From contig CAJXMO010000031.1 of assembly GCA_913056495.1 (NCBI GenBank), forward strand, positions 1 through 41,096: 41,096 nt of DNA. Reading direction: 5' to 3'. Position 1 is the stretch's first letter, and each line of letters opens with the position of its first letter. The stretch is from an uncultured Alteromonadaceae bacterium (GTDB lineage: Bacteria > Pseudomonadota > Gammaproteobacteria > Enterobacterales > Alteromonadaceae). Shown here piece by piece: positions 1-7,826 of this stretch. A program made the position numbers and the translations under genes. A model generated the notes under the pieces. That model was given only the letters and a program-made list of their open reading frames with translations, was not told the DNA's origin and ran no database searches.

Positions 1-77
1 TAAAATCTAAAATCTAAAATCTAAAATCTAAAATCTAAAATCTAAAATCTAAAATCTAAAATCTAAAATCTAAAATC
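1..77. repeat. Heptamer tandem repeat, 11 perfect copies
   Basis: The first 77 bases are eleven uninterrupted copies of TAAAATC. The array is cut by the window edge, so its true length is unknown. It lies about 85 bp upstream of the C-S lyase gene, so it may touch that gene's promoter region. A related heptamer (GAATTTA, whose reverse complement TAAATTC differs at one base) is repeated four times near position 2746. Copy number in such arrays usually varies by replication slippage; no function can be read from it. Confidence 0.95.
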
Positions 78-161
78 CACAAACTGGCATCTGAATCGGG
101 TTTTGGTTTAAAATGCGCTATCTTTATTTCGTATTTATATTTTCAGACCACAGGAAGCCTT

Positions 162-1310
162 ATGTCATTTGATTTTGATCGCATTATCGACCGAAAACCC
201 ACGCATTCTTTTAAATGGGATAAATATCAAGGGCAGGATATCATTCCTATGTGGGTCGCTGATGCTGAGTTTCGACCGCCGCAGGAAGTGGTTGATGCGA
301 TTAAAGCGCGCACAGACCACGGTATTTTGGGCTACACCTTGCCTTATGATGAATTGAATCAAAGTGTGGTTGATTGGCTCGCATCACAACATAACTGGCA
401 TATTTTACCGGACTGGATTGTCTGGACGCCAGGTGTGGTGCCTGCTTTTAATGTGGCTTGTAAAGCCTATTGTGAACCGGGTGATAAAGTGTTAATTCAG
501 GTACCTAACTATCCGCCTTTGTTAAAAGCACCGTCATTAAACCAGTGTGAACGGGTTGATATTCCAAGTATCTTGATTGACGGACGCTGGCAGTTAGATA
601 TGGCCGAGCTTGAAAAACAAGCCGCTGATCCAAAATGCAAACTCTTTATTATGTGTAACCCGATGAACCCTTGTGGTTCTGTGATGACCGAAGCTGAACT
701 CAAGCAGGTTGCAGAGATTTGCCTGCGCCATAATGTATTGTTATGTTCAGATGAAATTCATTGCGACTTGATTTTAGAAGAAGGTGTAAAACATATTCCG
801 GCACCGGCGCTGCCAGAAATAGAAGGTAAAGCCATCAGCTTAATGGCACCGAGCAAAACCTTTAATATTGCCGGGTTAGGTGCGTCTTTTGCGGTTATTC
901 CGGATAGCCGTATTCGCATGCAATTTCGAAATGCAGCCTTGGGCATAGTCCCTTGGGTACAAGTACTGGGATTAGTGGCAACAGAGGCAGCGTTTAATCA
1001 TGGTGCCGAGTGGCGCGAATCACTGATTGAGTATCTTAGAGCAAACCGGGATTATTTATATAAAGAAATTAATGCGCTAAAAGGCATGAAACTGACTAAG
1101 GCAGATGCCACCTTTTTAGCCTGGATTGATTGCTCAGGTTTAGGCGTTGAGGATGTGCAAAGCTTTTTTGAAGAAGCCGGTGTAGGGCCATCACCGGGGC
1201 GTGATTTTGGTGAGCCTGAATATGCCCGAATCAACTTCGCTTGTGCAAAAGAGCAGTTAGTTCAAGCGGTGGAACGTATTAAAAAGGCACACAGTAAACT
1301 TGACTTGTAG
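162..1310 (+). CDS. patB: PatB/MalY-type PLP-dependent C-S lyase (cystathionine beta-lyase-like aminotransferase)
   Basis: A 382-residue fold-type I PLP enzyme. Members of this branch (MalY of E. coli, PatB of Bacillus) cleave the C-S bond of cystathionine or other cysteine conjugates to give a thiol, pyruvate and ammonia in the cytoplasm. Visible marks are the N-terminal IIPMWVADAEFRPP segment typical of MalY/PatB, the CNPMNPCG stretch, the SDEIHCDL segment whose Asp contacts the pyridine nitrogen, and the PSKTFNIAGL motif with the PLP lysine at residue 232. Length matches the family (about 390). The start is supported by AGGAAG at 150-155. It stands alone, with no sulfur genes beside it. 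The exact substrate cannot be read from sequence; an aminotransferase activity is the alternative. Confidence 0.85.
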   Translation: MSFDFDRIIDRKPTHSFKWDKYQGQDIIPMWVADAEFRPPQEVVDAIKARTDHGILGYTLPYDELNQSVVDWLASQHNWHILPDWIVWTPGVVPAFNVACKAYCEPGDKVLIQVPNYPPLLKAPSLNQCERVDIPSILIDGRWQLDMAELEKQAADPKCKLFIMCNPMNPCGSVMTEAELKQVAEICLRHNVLLCSDEIHCDLILEEGVKHIPAPALPEIEGKAISLMAPSKTFNIAGLGASFAVIPDSRIRMQFRNAALGIVPWVQVLGLVATEAAFNHGAEWRESLIEYLRANRDYLYKEINALKGMKLTKADATFLAWIDCSGLGVEDVQSFFEEAGVGPSPGRDFGEPEYARINFACAKEQLVQAVERIKKAHSKLDL

Positions 1311-1400
1311 TCAGTTTTTTAATTCGATTGCTATACTGAAGTAAGCTAATTTTAAGAGGTAACTTGGCTGCGTATTCAATATCCGCCAAGGAGAAAATTT

Positions 1401-1736
1401 ATGGTTACAGAATCAAGAGCATATATAGAACTTATCGGCTATTTTACTGAAAATGTCGCTTTGTTTGAGCAAGTCGGTAATGATGTCAATGCACCGACTG
1501 TGGGTGAGTTAATTGAAACTCAAATTTCTGAAAATGTGATAAATTTTTTCGAGCAAAACCCGGACCTGCCTCAGGATGAGCGACTGGATGTAGTGCGTGA
1601 AGCCGATACCATAGTCACAGATTTAGAAGAGTTTTTATCTCGTCGGATAGAGCAAAAAGCAACGGCGGATCAGCAGGCCTTTATTGTGGAGTTTTCATCT
1701 TTGATAAAAAACCTGTTCGATTCTGAGTTTAAATAA
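1401..1736 (+). CDS. DUF3802 family protein
   Basis: A 111-residue acidic, soluble, mostly helical protein. The pattern resembles the DUF3802 family of Vibrio, Shewanella and Alteromonadales: an N-terminal YIELIGYFTENVALF-like helix, a central VREADTIVTDLEEFL segment and a C-terminal FSSLIKNLFDSEF tail. No catalytic motif, signal peptide or membrane segment is visible, and the family has no known function. The start is preceded by AAGGAG at 1388-1393. It is a single-gene unit closed by a strong terminator. The family call rests on recalled similarity and is not certain. Confidence 0.7.
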   Translation: MVTESRAYIELIGYFTENVALFEQVGNDVNAPTVGELIETQISENVINFFEQNPDLPQDERLDVVREADTIVTDLEEFLSRRIEQKATADQQAFIVEFSSLIKNLFDSEFK

Positions 1737-1775
1737 ATTTGATTCACCTGAACTTCAGCATGGTATCTGTTATTT

Positions 1776-1800
1776 AAAGCCGGGCAATCCCGGCTTTTTT
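1776..1800 (+). terminator. Rho-independent terminator after the DUF3802 gene
   Basis: A nine-base-pair stem, AAAGCCGGG at 1776-1784 and CCCGGCTTT at 1789-1797, closes a CAAT loop and runs into a T tract. It sits 40 bp past the DUF3802 stop and separates that gene from speD. Confidence 0.9.
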
Positions 1801-1918
1801 ATACTTCAGATTCAAAGATTGTATCTGCACTCAATTTCTCTAAAATACGAGCTGGCGGTTTAAACCGTCTGCGCATATAAAATGAGTTTTATCAGGCCGT
1901 TTATGGAGTGATTCAACA

Positions 1919-2728
1919 TTGAGCGATTCATCACCTAAGATTAAATTGCATGGTTTCAATAATCTGACTAAAAGCCTGAGTTTTTCTATTTATGATATCA
2001 GTTGGGCAGCAAGTGAAACACACAGAGATGAGTATATCGACTATATTGACAGGCAGTATAACGCTGATCGCCTAACCGAAGTGTTAAACGAAGTGGTGGG
2101 AATTATAGGCGCAAATGTTTTAAACGTAGCCAGGCAGGATTATGATCCTCAGGGTGCCAGCGTTACTATGCTGATTAGTGAAGAATCTGCGTTTACTTCG
2201 CTAAAAGCGGATCTCGAGCAAACGGCTGGGATATTGCCAGATACCATAGTTGCTCATTTGGATAAGAGTCATATCTGTATCCACACTTATCCGGAAAGTC
2301 ATCCTCAAAATGGAATCAGTACGTTTCGCGCTGATATCGAAGTCTCAACCTGTGGGGTTATCTCTCCTTTAAAAGCGTTAAACTATCTGATTCATTCGTT
2401 TGATTCTGATGTGGTGACTATTGATTATTGTGTAAGAGGGTTTACGCGGGATGTAACCGGTAAAAAGCTCTATATTGATCATGAAATCAGTTCTATTCAA
2501 AACTATATATCTGAAGACATTCATGAACTTTATGAGATGCTGGATGTAAATGTGTGTCAGGAAAATATTTTCCATACCAAAATGGTATTAAAGGCGTTTA
2601 ACCTGGAGCACCATTTAGTAGGTTCAGGGACTCAGGATATGCAGGAAAGCGAAATACAATACGCAAAAAAGATGCTGCAAAAAGAGATTCAGGAAATTTT
2701 TTACGCCCGTAATATGCCCGATTTATAG
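1919..2728 (+). CDS. speD: S-adenosylmethionine decarboxylase proenzyme, E. coli (SpeD) type
   Basis: Decarboxylates S-adenosylmethionine to supply the aminopropyl donor for spermidine synthesis. The 269-residue protein matches the long gamma-proteobacterial SpeD class along its whole length (E. coli 264 aa): the KLHGFNNLTKSLSF start, IIGANVLNVARQDYDPQGAS, the processing region and the C-terminal REIYY-like tail ending RNMPDL. Self-cleavage should fall between Lys116 and Ser117 in LDKSHICIHTYPESH, with Ser117 becoming the pyruvoyl group. The start codon is TTG with GGAG at 1905-1908, ten bases upstream. No speE lies beside it, so the aminopropyltransferase must be elsewhere, or the product serves another partner. 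Confidence 0.95.
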   Translation: MSDSSPKIKLHGFNNLTKSLSFSIYDISWAASETHRDEYIDYIDRQYNADRLTEVLNEVVGIIGANVLNVARQDYDPQGASVTMLISEESAFTSLKADLEQTAGILPDTIVAHLDKSHICIHTYPESHPQNGISTFRADIEVSTCGVISPLKALNYLIHSFDSDVVTIDYCVRGFTRDVTGKKLYIDHEISSIQNYISEDIHELYEMLDVNVCQENIFHTKMVLKAFNLEHHLVGSGTQDMQESEIQYAKKMLQKEIQEIFYARNMPDL

Positions 2729-2737
2729 ATTAGGCAT

Positions 2738-2888
2738 ATGTTTTGAGAATTTAGAATTTAGAATTTAGAATTTAGATTTGAGTTGATAGATAAGAGAAAA
2801 GTAGGGTGGTTTAGCGAAGCATGTGCGTAAGCCACCATGAAGATGTGAGGTTCTAGGGTTTAGGCGCTAGGTTTGAGGTTTAAAACCC
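2738..2888. repeat. Direct repeat, copy 1 (contains GAATTTA heptamers and a GTAG palindrome)
   Basis: About 150 bp that recurs with few changes at 2958-3091. It opens with four GAATTTA heptamers (from 2746), followed by a conserved segment with the palindromic element GTAGGGTGG...GCCACC at 2801-2836, and ends in a TAGGTTTGAGGTTTAAAACC block. No reading frame crosses it. The two copies lie 220 bp apart in the speD-rnt gap, so this looks like local duplication of intergenic repeat DNA. Confidence 0.85.
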
Positions 2889-2901
2889 GGCATAAAACAC
2901 C

Positions 2902-2956
2902 GTAGACGCGAAGCTTGCTCGCGTTCCGGGTTACCACGCAGAGCGTGGGAACCAGC
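2902..2956 (+). repeat. Two adjacent palindromic repeats
   Basis: The first is GTAG followed by an ACGCGA...TCGCGT inverted pair (2902-2924); the same sequence recurs at 3176-3198. The second has CCACGC at 2934-2939 and GCGTGG at 2943-2948 around AGA; it recurs at 3336-3360 and, inverted, at 6471-6499. These are dispersed intergenic palindromes, not gene-specific terminators, because no T tract follows. Confidence 0.8.
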
Positions 2957-2957
2957 A

Positions 2958-3091
2958 AATGTTTCGAGAATTTAGATTTGAGATGATAGATAAGAGAAAA
3001 GTAGGGTGGTTTAGCGAAGCATGAGCGTAAGCCACCAAGAAAATGTGAGGTTCTTGGGTTTAGGCACTAGGTTTGAGGTTTAAAACCTAGT
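2958..3091. repeat. Direct repeat, copy 2
   Basis: Second copy of the 2738-2888 block. It carries only one heptamer instead of four, but the GTAGGGTGG...GCCACC palindrome is kept at 3001-3036 with one substitution in its loop. The tail has extended complementarity: GGCACTAGGTTT at 3063-3074 can pair with AAAACCTAGTGCC at 3082-3094, forming a hairpin that copy 1 lacks. Confidence 0.85.
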
Positions 3092-3131
3092 GCCCCACAA
3101 ATACAAAACTGGCATAAAACACAGGGGCATC

Positions 3132-3360
3132 GCGTGCGCAAGCTGCACGCCTACGATTAGGCTCGGTGTTTATTTGTAGACGCGAAGCTTGCTCGCGTTT
3201 CTAAATTTTAGTGAATACAGAGCAATTGCCACAAACCTTACGTACGCAAGTTCCACTCCTCCCTTGTAGGTCGACATTTATGTCGAAAAGCGAACTCAAA
3301 GACCTGTGAGCATTTCTTGTTCAACCTAAAATCCGGGTTTCCACGCAGAGCGTGGGAACC
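3132..3360. repeat. Cluster of four palindromic repeats between speD and rnt
   Basis: Four short palindromes fill this stretch: a minus-strand GTAG + GCGTGC...GCACGC element at 3132-3154; GTAG + ACGCGA...TCGCGT at 3176-3198; GTAGGTCGACATTTATGTCGA at 3266-3286, the same word found in the tandem array at 6081-6466; and the CCACGC/GCGTGG palindrome at 3336-3360. No open frame of note occurs. They lie downstream of both convergent genes, a usual place for REP-like elements. Confidence 0.8.
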
Positions 3361-3381
3361 AGCAAAGCCGCACGTAAATTC

Positions 3382-4032
3382 CTAACTTTGTTCTGGCTCT
3401 GTGGTGTCTGTGGATGCGAGCGGCCAGCCGCCCAATAATTGCCATTTATTCACCATATGGCAAAAAAGCTCTGCGGTTTTTTGGGTATCATATAAAGCGC
3501 TGTGAGCTTGCTTATTATCAAACTCAATTTCTGCCGCCTGACAGGCTTTTACCAGCACAGTTTGTCCGAGTGTTAAACCCGCCAGACTGGTTGTATCAAA
3601 TGAAACAAACGGATGAAACGGAACGCGTTTGATATTGGTTCTTTTGATCGCGGCATTGACAAATGACATATCAAACGCCGAATTATGCGCTACCATGACA
3701 GAACGCTGGCAGTCATAATGTTTTTGTCGTTTACGTACCAGTTTAAATATTTCGGTTAATGCCTCTTTTTCACTGACTGCGCCGCGCAGAGGGTTATGTG
3801 GATCTATCCCGTTAAATTCAAGCGCTGCAGGCTCTAAAATAGAATCTTCAAATGGGTCCACATTAAACTGGATGGCTTCTCCCGGATGTAAAAAACCGTC
3901 TTCATCCATTTCGGTGACGACCGCCGCGATTTCTAATAAGGCATTTTTTTCAGGATCGAAACCCGCGGTTTCAACATCGACTACAACCGGGTAATAACCG
4001 CGAAACCTGTCTTTAAAATTATGTTCTGGCAT
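3382..4032 (-). CDS. rnt: Ribonuclease T, DEDD 3'-5' exoribonuclease
   Basis: Trims the 3' ends of tRNA and other stable RNAs and drives end turnover of the tRNA CCA tail. The 216-residue protein matches E. coli RNase T (215 aa) throughout: RFRGYYPVVVDVETAGFDP at the N-terminus with the first catalytic Asp/Glu pair (DVE), AHNSAFDMSF with the second Asp, and HSALYDT with the catalytic His and last Asp (DEDDh). KLLGGWPLA-like residues close the fold. It is transcribed away from motY; the rnt-motY pairing is also seen in Vibrio relatives. Confidence 0.96.
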   Translation of the reverse strand: MPEHNFKDRFRGYYPVVVDVETAGFDPEKNALLEIAAVVTEMDEDGFLHPGEAIQFNVDPFEDSILEPAALEFNGIDPHNPLRGAVSEKEALTEIFKLVRKRQKHYDCQRSVMVAHNSAFDMSFVNAAIKRTNIKRVPFHPFVSFDTTSLAGLTLGQTVLVKACQAAEIEFDNKQAHSALYDTQKTAELFCHMVNKWQLLGGWPLASTDTTEPEQS

Positions 4033-4249
4033 GAGATAAAGCGTTAATTAATTTGCCGGGCATTATGCCAGAATAGAATTAAAATATCAGGTCTAGTTGT
4101 GATTAAGTCTTTGCTATTAAAGCTTGGGGATATCACCTTAAATCAAGTTGGTCTGATAATTGCCTTATCCAGCATAAGTGATTAAATTAAACGAATATTA
4201 GCGGGTTTGATGCGAAAAGCGTCAATTCTTTGTCATGAGGCGAGTTAAA

Positions 4250-5119
4250 ATGAAAAAGCGCTGGGGATTGATTTGGGCAGCATGTCTGCTTTCCAGTCAG
4301 AGTTTTGCCGATGTCCGGCAGTATAAAGCCAGTTTAGATAATTCTAAATGGGCGCTGGCAAAACATTCGCGTTTACAGTGTCAGCTAGAGCACAGTATAC
4401 CCAGATACGGCAAGGCGATTTTTTCCAGTCAGGCCAGTCGTGCGCTCAATCTGAATTTTTCGCTGGATATGCTTAAACTGCCCAATAATTATAGTTTTGC
4501 TAAAGTAAGCTCAGTGCCGCCCAGTTATAAACCCGGTATACCGAGTAAATCGGTGTCTGAGATGCAACTGCTAAAACAATTTGATGGTGAACTCAGTGAA
4601 AAGCCGGCCTGGACATTATTAGCTGAACTAGAAAAAGGTATGACACCTACTTTTTATTATCAGGACTGGTACAGTGAGTTTGACAGCATTTTAGTTGGGT
4701 TAAACGCCGCTAATTTTCACCGCGCTTATGATGACTTTTTAAACTGCATTGATAATTTATTACCTTACAATTTCGAAGATATTTCATTAACGGTTCTGAC
4801 TTATCAAAAAAATTCATCCGAGCTGAGTAAAGCATCCAAAAAGCGATTGGCCATGATTGCTGAGTATTTGAAACAGGATGCAGAACTTGATTTAGTTTTA
4901 GTGGATGCGTATACGGATAGTTATGGTGGCCGGTGGCACAATCAACAATTATCTGAAAAACGAGCTGCCACGATTCGCCAGTTTTTTACGGACAATGGTG
5001 TTGAAGAAAATCGGGTGAAAATTGAAGGTTTTGGTGAAAAACGACATATTGCATCTAATCAAAACGTAATAGAGCGCGGTAAAAACCGCCGGGTTGTGAT
5101 TCGGATGCAAAGACCATAA
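4250..5119 (+). CDS. motY: MotY-like sodium-driven flagellar stator accessory protein (OmpA C-domain)
   Basis: In Vibrio, MotY forms the T ring at the base of the polar flagellum and helps seat the PomA/PomB sodium stator. The 289-residue protein has a signal peptide (residues 1-20, cleavage near SFA/DV), a MotY-type N-terminal domain, and from about residue 180 an OmpA-like peptidoglycan-binding domain with VDAYTDSYG, LSEKRAATIRQF and EGFGEKR...GKNRRVVI. Length equals Vibrio MotY (about 293). The upstream in-frame ATG at 4235 is rejected because GAGG at 4237-4240 is well placed for 4250. Its place beside rnt supports MotY over a generic OmpA protein. No flagellar genes flank it. Confidence 0.85.
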   Translation: MKKRWGLIWAACLLSSQSFADVRQYKASLDNSKWALAKHSRLQCQLEHSIPRYGKAIFSSQASRALNLNFSLDMLKLPNNYSFAKVSSVPPSYKPGIPSKSVSEMQLLKQFDGELSEKPAWTLLAELEKGMTPTFYYQDWYSEFDSILVGLNAANFHRAYDDFLNCIDNLLPYNFEDISLTVLTYQKNSSELSKASKKRLAMIAEYLKQDAELDLVLVDAYTDSYGGRWHNQQLSEKRAATIRQFFTDNGVEENRVKIEGFGEKRHIASNQNVIERGKNRRVVIRMQRP

Positions 5120-5162
5120 AACTGACGATTAGCCCTGTACCCGTCGGTTTTAAGTCGGGTAC
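5118..5162 (+). terminator. Overlapping hairpins after motY, possible terminator
   Basis: AAACTGACG at 5119-5127 can pair with CGTCGGTTT at 5142-5150, one G-U pair, ending in TTTTAAG. A second hairpin, GTACCCG at 5137-5143 with CGGGTAC at 5156-5162, overlaps and excludes it. The first looks like a weak intrinsic terminator for motY; the T tract is short. Confidence 0.45.
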
Positions 5163-5266
5163 ATAAAGCTCATAATTAAATCAAAGATTCATTACTACTA
5201 ACTCAGCCAGCTTTAAGATATAGTATTACTGTTTTATTTAATAAATTCATGATTCAGGTACGCTAT

Positions 5267-6082
5267 ATGGCTGACAAAAAACGATTGTTCTTCCGCTTGT
5301 TAGCTTTCTCTTTTTTTCTTGGTTTTATTTTTTCCCTTTCTTCTTTATCGGTATATTCTTCACAAACCTTAGATAATCCCGAAAGCCGAATTCAGATTAA
5401 AGTGGGTGCCGGAATAAGACCACCATTTTTAATTGGTAATAATCAAGGCATGGGACCTGAAATAATAGCAGTACTTAATCAGGTTCAGGACAGATATTAT
5501 TTTCAGTTATTACCTGTACCAATCAGTCGCAGAGTTCAATCGGTTAAAGACGGTTGGGTTGATATTATTATGTGGGACAATTTGCATTGGGGCTGGGCAG
5601 ATATTGCACTGGAAGCTTCGCAGCAATTGCTGGAGTCTAAAGACCTCTTTATTACCCTGAATACAGATGGAAAATCTCAGGATTATTTTGATAACCTTGA
5701 GAATCACAGAATTTGCGTCGTCAATGGATATCATTATCAGTTTCTTGGTCAATCGACTGATTACCGGCAATTAAGAAAAAAATTAAATCTTACTTTAGTC
5801 ACGACAGAAGAGGACGCTATTAAAATGGTGCTGCATAATCGATGTGATATCAGTCTGGCCAGTCAGTCTGCTGTTGACTGGTTTTTCCGTCATCAAGATG
5901 AATATAAAGCATCCGACATTGTAATATCGAAGTATTTTGATACAGAGTATACAAGGCATTTTTTAGTCCCCGAGCAGGCGCAGCTGAGTGTTACACAAAT
6001 CAATCAGTTCATTGAGCAGGCTAACAGGTTAAATTTACTAAAACCTATTTATCAAAAATATGGACAAGCAATGCCTTTTTGA
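5267..6082 (+). CDS. Periplasmic solute-binding-like protein (SBP family 3 type)
   Basis: A 271-residue exported protein. Residues 1-32 form a strongly hydrophobic signal peptide. The mature part has the two-lobe layout of family 3 solute-binding proteins: KVGAGIRPPFLI near the start, a G-P-E-I-I-AVLNQV helix, WVDIIMWDN, and CDISLASQSAVDWFF in the last third. No transporter permease or ATPase is adjacent, and no GGDEF or kinase domain is fused. Such stand-alone proteins are common in Alteromonadales and may feed a distant sensor; the ligand is unknown. ATG 5267, with AGG at 5256-5258, is preferred over 5249, which has no ribosome-binding site. Confidence 0.7.
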   Translation: MADKKRLFFRLLAFSFFLGFIFSLSSLSVYSSQTLDNPESRIQIKVGAGIRPPFLIGNNQGMGPEIIAVLNQVQDRYYFQLLPVPISRRVQSVKDGWVDIIMWDNLHWGWADIALEASQQLLESKDLFITLNTDGKSQDYFDNLENHRICVVNGYHYQFLGQSTDYRQLRKKLNLTLVTTEEDAIKMVLHNRCDISLASQSAVDWFFRHQDEYKASDIVISKYFDTEYTRHFLVPEQAQLSVTQINQFIEQANRLNLLKPIYQKYGQAMPF

Positions 6083-6466
6083 TTGTCAACGTTTCAGGGC
6101 TGACGAGATTGGTTTCGACATAAATGTCGAGCTACAGCGTAGGCGCGGTGCTTGCCTGCGCATTAACGGGTGTGTGGTTTTGATTACCAACGTTTCAGGG
6201 CTGACGCGATTGGTTTCGACATAAATGTCGACCTACAGTGTAGGCGCGGCGCTTGCCTGCGCATTAACGGGTGTGTGGTTTTGATTGTCAACGTTTCAGG
6301 GCTGACGAGATTGATTTCGACATAAATGTCGACCTACAGCGTAGGCGCGGCGCTTGCCCGCGCGTTAACGGGCGTGTGGTTTTGATTACCAGCGTTTCAG
6401 GGCTGACGAGATTGATTTCGACATAAATGTCGACCTACAGCGTAGGCGCGGCGCTTGCCCGCGCAT
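6081..6466. repeat. 101-bp tandem repeat, nearly four copies, each with two GTAG palindromes
   Basis: Units start at 6081, 6182, 6283 and 6384, an exact 101-bp period; the fourth stops short. Each unit contains the word TCGACATAAATGTCGA followed by CTAC-AGC-GTAG (AGT in unit 2) and a GCGCGG...CCTGCGC-type inverted pair, so two GTAG-headed palindromes stand back to back and point outward. Units differ at only a few sites, for example GTCAAC/ACCAAC at the head alternating between units 1/3 and 2/4. The array starts right at the stop of the binding-protein gene. There is no coding potential. Confidence 0.95.
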
Positions 6467-6470
6467 TTAT

Positions 6471-6499
6471 GCTGGTTCCCACGCTCTGCGTGGTAACCC
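6471..6499 (-). repeat. Dispersed CCACGC/GCGTGG palindrome
   Basis: Inverted copy of the palindrome seen at 2934-2948 and 3341-3355, including its flanks (GCTGGTTCCCACGC then GCGTGGTAACCC). It sits between the tandem array and the DUF3010 stop codon. Confidence 0.85.
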
Positions 6500-6516
6500 T
6501 GGCGCCCCGGCGGATC

Positions 6517-6993
6517 TTATATTTTGTAAACCGGGTTTACGTATTCATCGTCATCTTCATCGACCCCAAAATGCTGATTCGTTAAATAGCAGTAGGCGCT
6601 GTTAAATGCATTTTGCTGAAACATTTTTAAACCCGTATCTTTAAACTCTACCGGTATCGGGTTGCGTTTAATACAGGCTTTTTCAGATGCATTGGTTTGC
6701 AGGGTCACATTCAGGTCTTCAATTAACTGAATCGCAGATTCCATTTTAAATCCGGCTGCACTGCCTGAAAACTTACCTTTGGTCGGACGCTCTTTAATTA
6801 CAACATGCTCAATTTTGTAATCTTGCATTAGCTTTTTAAATGCAAACTGAAATTCAGTAATATCTTGCTGACTACTGCCTTTGAGCACAAATTTGTTGGC
6901 TCGGCAATCCGGCACACCAAATAAACCTGATTCTAACGATAATAGGCAGATGATAGCCTCACTGCCTTTTAACTCAACACCACAAGCTTTCAT
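6517..6993 (-). CDS. DUF3010 family protein
   Basis: A 158-residue soluble protein matching the DUF3010 pattern of gamma-proteobacteria: MKACGVELKGSEAIICLL at the start, a VIKERPTKGKFSGSAAGFKME centre and a C-terminal AFNSAYCYL segment. The N-terminal strand layout and the KERPTKGKFSG loop recall an RNase H-like fold, but that is inference and no function is known for the family. Start 6993 is chosen over 7008 because a GGA sits ten bases upstream. It lies 33 bp past the thiamine salvage operon on the same strand and may be co-transcribed with it. Confidence 0.8.
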   Translation of the reverse strand: MKACGVELKGSEAIICLLSLESGLFGVPDCRANKFVLKGSSQQDITEFQFAFKKLMQDYKIEHVVIKERPTKGKFSGSAAGFKMESAIQLIEDLNVTLQTNASEKACIKRNPIPVEFKDTGLKMFQQNAFNSAYCYLTNQHFGVDEDDDEYVNPVYKI

Positions 6994-7026
6994 TAATAAT
7001 GATTCCAAAATCCAAAAAAATTAAGC

Positions 7027-7818
7027 TTATTGTAACTGATGTTTGTATTTAAACCAAAGCTGGTTCAAGGGTTTTAAAGCGGCCAGGTAATATTGTGTTC
7101 GTATTTTGAGTTCGCTCATGTCACAGTGGCTTTCAAATGCATAGCGGTGTAATAAAAAATCTTGTTGCTCGTGAGTGAGTGAATTGATCAGAATGCAGGC
7201 CGCCAAATCATAGGCTGGCTCGCCGATGCGGGCATATTCCCAGTCAATTAAATAAGGTCTGTCGCCAAATAAAATATTTTCAAATGATAAATCTCCGTGG
7301 CAAATACAGACCTTTGGATTCTTCTCGTCTAACAAAGCCGCTGTGGCTAACAGCGCTTTATAGTCATCTAATGGTAAATTGAGCGCGTTAAGCAAATCTT
7401 TAATATCTTTATTAATTTGCTGTGGTAGCAGGGATTTTTCAACGGGCACAGGCAAACTATGTAGCTTAACCATAAGTTGAGCAATATGAGCAAGGCGGGT
7501 TTGTTTTGAGTGTTCCGGCTGAGCGGGAATATAGCGATCTACAATTAAACCAAGTGTTTGGTTTTCACACAGGGTTTCAGGCGTCAGGCCAAAGCTTGTC
7601 TTTTGTACCCAGTGTCTTGCCTGTCTTTCATTTTGCATACTTTGTTTACTGAGTAGCGCCCGGTTAAGCATTTTAATAAATACCCGGACAGGCTGCTGGC
7701 CATAAGTGGCAATAAACCCGAAGTTGGTATGATTATGTTTTACCGGTGACAGCTTAACCAGGGGGCCCAGTGATTGCTCCAGCCAGTTAAGCGCTTGTGT
7801 ATCCAGATGGGTATTCAC
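7027..7818 (-). CDS. thiK: Choline/thiamine kinase-like phosphotransferase, probable thiamine kinase
   Basis: A 263-residue APH/choline-kinase fold protein. The catalytic loop CHGDLSFENILF (about residues 168-179) and the metal-binding LIDWEYARIGEPAYDLA are intact. ThiK of E. coli has the same fold and phosphorylates thiamine to thiamine phosphate. The assignment to thiamine rests on context: it is the last gene of a TPP-riboswitch operon and lies 8 bp after the PnuT-type permease, where it would trap imported thiamine. By fold alone, choline or another small alcohol is possible. E. coli ThiK is similar in length (274). Confidence 0.75.
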   Translation of the reverse strand: MNTHLDTQALNWLEQSLGPLVKLSPVKHNHTNFGFIATYGQQPVRVFIKMLNRALLSKQSMQNERQARHWVQKTSFGLTPETLCENQTLGLIVDRYIPAQPEHSKQTRLAHIAQLMVKLHSLPVPVEKSLLPQQINKDIKDLLNALNLPLDDYKALLATAALLDEKNPKVCICHGDLSFENILFGDRPYLIDWEYARIGEPAYDLAACILINSLTHEQQDFLLHRYAFESHCDMSELKIRTQYYLAALKPLNQLWFKYKHQLQ

Positions 7819-7826
7819 TCAATAAC

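Noticed and set aside
4080..4234. Flagellar sigma-28 promoter ahead of motY (GTCTGATAA at about 4150)
   Set aside because: No -35 match at the correct distance, so the resemblance is too weak to list.
6081..6466. CRISPR array
   Set aside because: The period is 101 bp with no variable spacers between conserved repeats, and no cas gene is present; it is a simple tandem array.
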